Assembly (NCBI GenBank): GCA_024699395.1
Contig: JAILPU010000211.1
Coordinates: 1 to 6,488, forward strand
DNA: 6,488 nucleotides
Direction: 5' to 3'
Source: Lachnospiraceae bacterium
GTDB taxonomy: Bacteria; Bacillota; Clostridia; Lachnospirales; Lachnospiraceae
The position numbers were made by a program, and so were the translations under genes. A model generated the notes under the pieces. That model was not told the DNA's origin. It saw nothing but the letters and a program-made list of their open reading frames with translations, and ran no database searches. Numbering within the stretch: position 1 is the first letter of the stretch; every line of letters begins with the position of its first letter. This document shows positions 6,128 to 6,488 of this stretch, in pieces.

Positions 6128-6488
6128 TTAATCCATTGCCTTGTATTCACCATCGCTAATAACAACAGCCTTGGGAGACTTCTGAGGCTCACCGTCAGCA
6201 GTCCACTTCATACCCTGACCTGTAAGACCGTCGATGGAAATCTCTGTAAATGCCTTCTTGAGACCTTCGCAGATATCTGATACTGAATCTGAAGGTGTTA
6301 CACCACTCTTCTCGATTGCAGCCTTAACAGCATATACAGCATCGTAAGCGTCTGCAGCGAACTGGTTGGGAACATCGCCGTACTTTTCCTGATAGCTTGA
6401 TACAAACTTCTGAGTAAGATCGTCTGTAGCATCAGCAGCGAAAGGTGTAAGAAGCATTACGCCCTCAGCAAGTGATGGATCAAAGTTC
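6128..6488 (-). CDS. livJ: LivJ-type branched-chain amino acid substrate-binding protein (C-terminal part)
   Basis: The frame is open to the window edge, so this is the last 119 codons of a longer gene (full family members run to about 380-400 residues). The visible part begins NFDPSLAEGVMLLTPFAAD and continues with a KFVSSYQEKYGDVPNQFAADAYDAVY-like segment, characteristic of the second lobe of type I periplasmic-binding folds (Peripla_BP_6). The ATG at 6457 is an internal methionine, not the start. It ends in GQGMKWTADGEPQKSPKAVVISDG, the usual closing strand. In a Gram-positive cell it would be a membrane-anchored lipoprotein delivering amino acids to LivHM; the lipobox is outside the window. 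It has its own terminator and is separated from livH by a secreted-protein gene. The ligand is assigned from family and neighbours only. Confidence 0.92.
   Translation of the reverse strand, partial: NFDPSLAEGVMLLTPFAADATDDLTQKFVSSYQEKYGDVPNQFAADAYDAVYAVKAAIEKSGVTPSDSVSDICEGLKKAFTEISIDGLTGQGMKWTADGEPQKSPKAVVISDGEYKAMD

Noticed and set aside
6128..6457. A stand-alone 109-residue small protein starting at the ATG at 6457
   Set aside because: The frame stays open and in-family to the window edge (NFDPSLAEGV precedes the methionine), so this is the C-terminus of LivJ.

Overview
The window reads as one stretch of a low-GC, Gram-positive chromosome, most likely a gut or rumen Clostridia of the Lachnospiraceae type (Butyrivibrio-like). 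This rests on GGAGG ribosome binding sites, TTGACA/TATAAT promoters, and a secreted protein with a Pro-Thr linker followed by DUF4214-type repeats, a layout I associate with that family. The placement is inference; no rRNA or other marker gene is present. All genes lie on the minus strand, so they read from high to low coordinates.

In reading order: (1) the last 119 codons of livJ, a branched-chain amino acid type substrate-binding lipoprotein, closed by a strong intrinsic terminator (6060-6098); (2) a 408-base gap with a 14-bp inverted repeat and a strong promoter; (3) an 842-residue secreted modular protein: signal peptide, glycoside-hydrolase-like DUF4874/DUF4832 region, 23 Pro-Thr tetrads and four DUF4214-like repeats, closed by its own terminator; (4) a 285-base gap with a near-consensus promoter; (5) livH and livM (permeases), livG (ATPase), a 129-base gap, and the first 14 codons of livF (second ATPase).

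Together livJ, H, M, G and F make a complete HAAT-family ABC importer for leucine/isoleucine/valine or related amino acids: binding protein outside, LivHM in the membrane, LivGF inside. The notable feature is the layout. An unrelated secreted carbohydrate-active-type gene, carrying its own promoter and terminator, sits between livJ and livHMGF. The binding protein, the insert and the transport machinery are therefore probably three separate transcription units. The remaining signals are short inverted repeats in the gaps that may be regulatory. I see no RNA gene, CRISPR array, insertion sequence or phage gene, and no clear evidence of a wholly new system.
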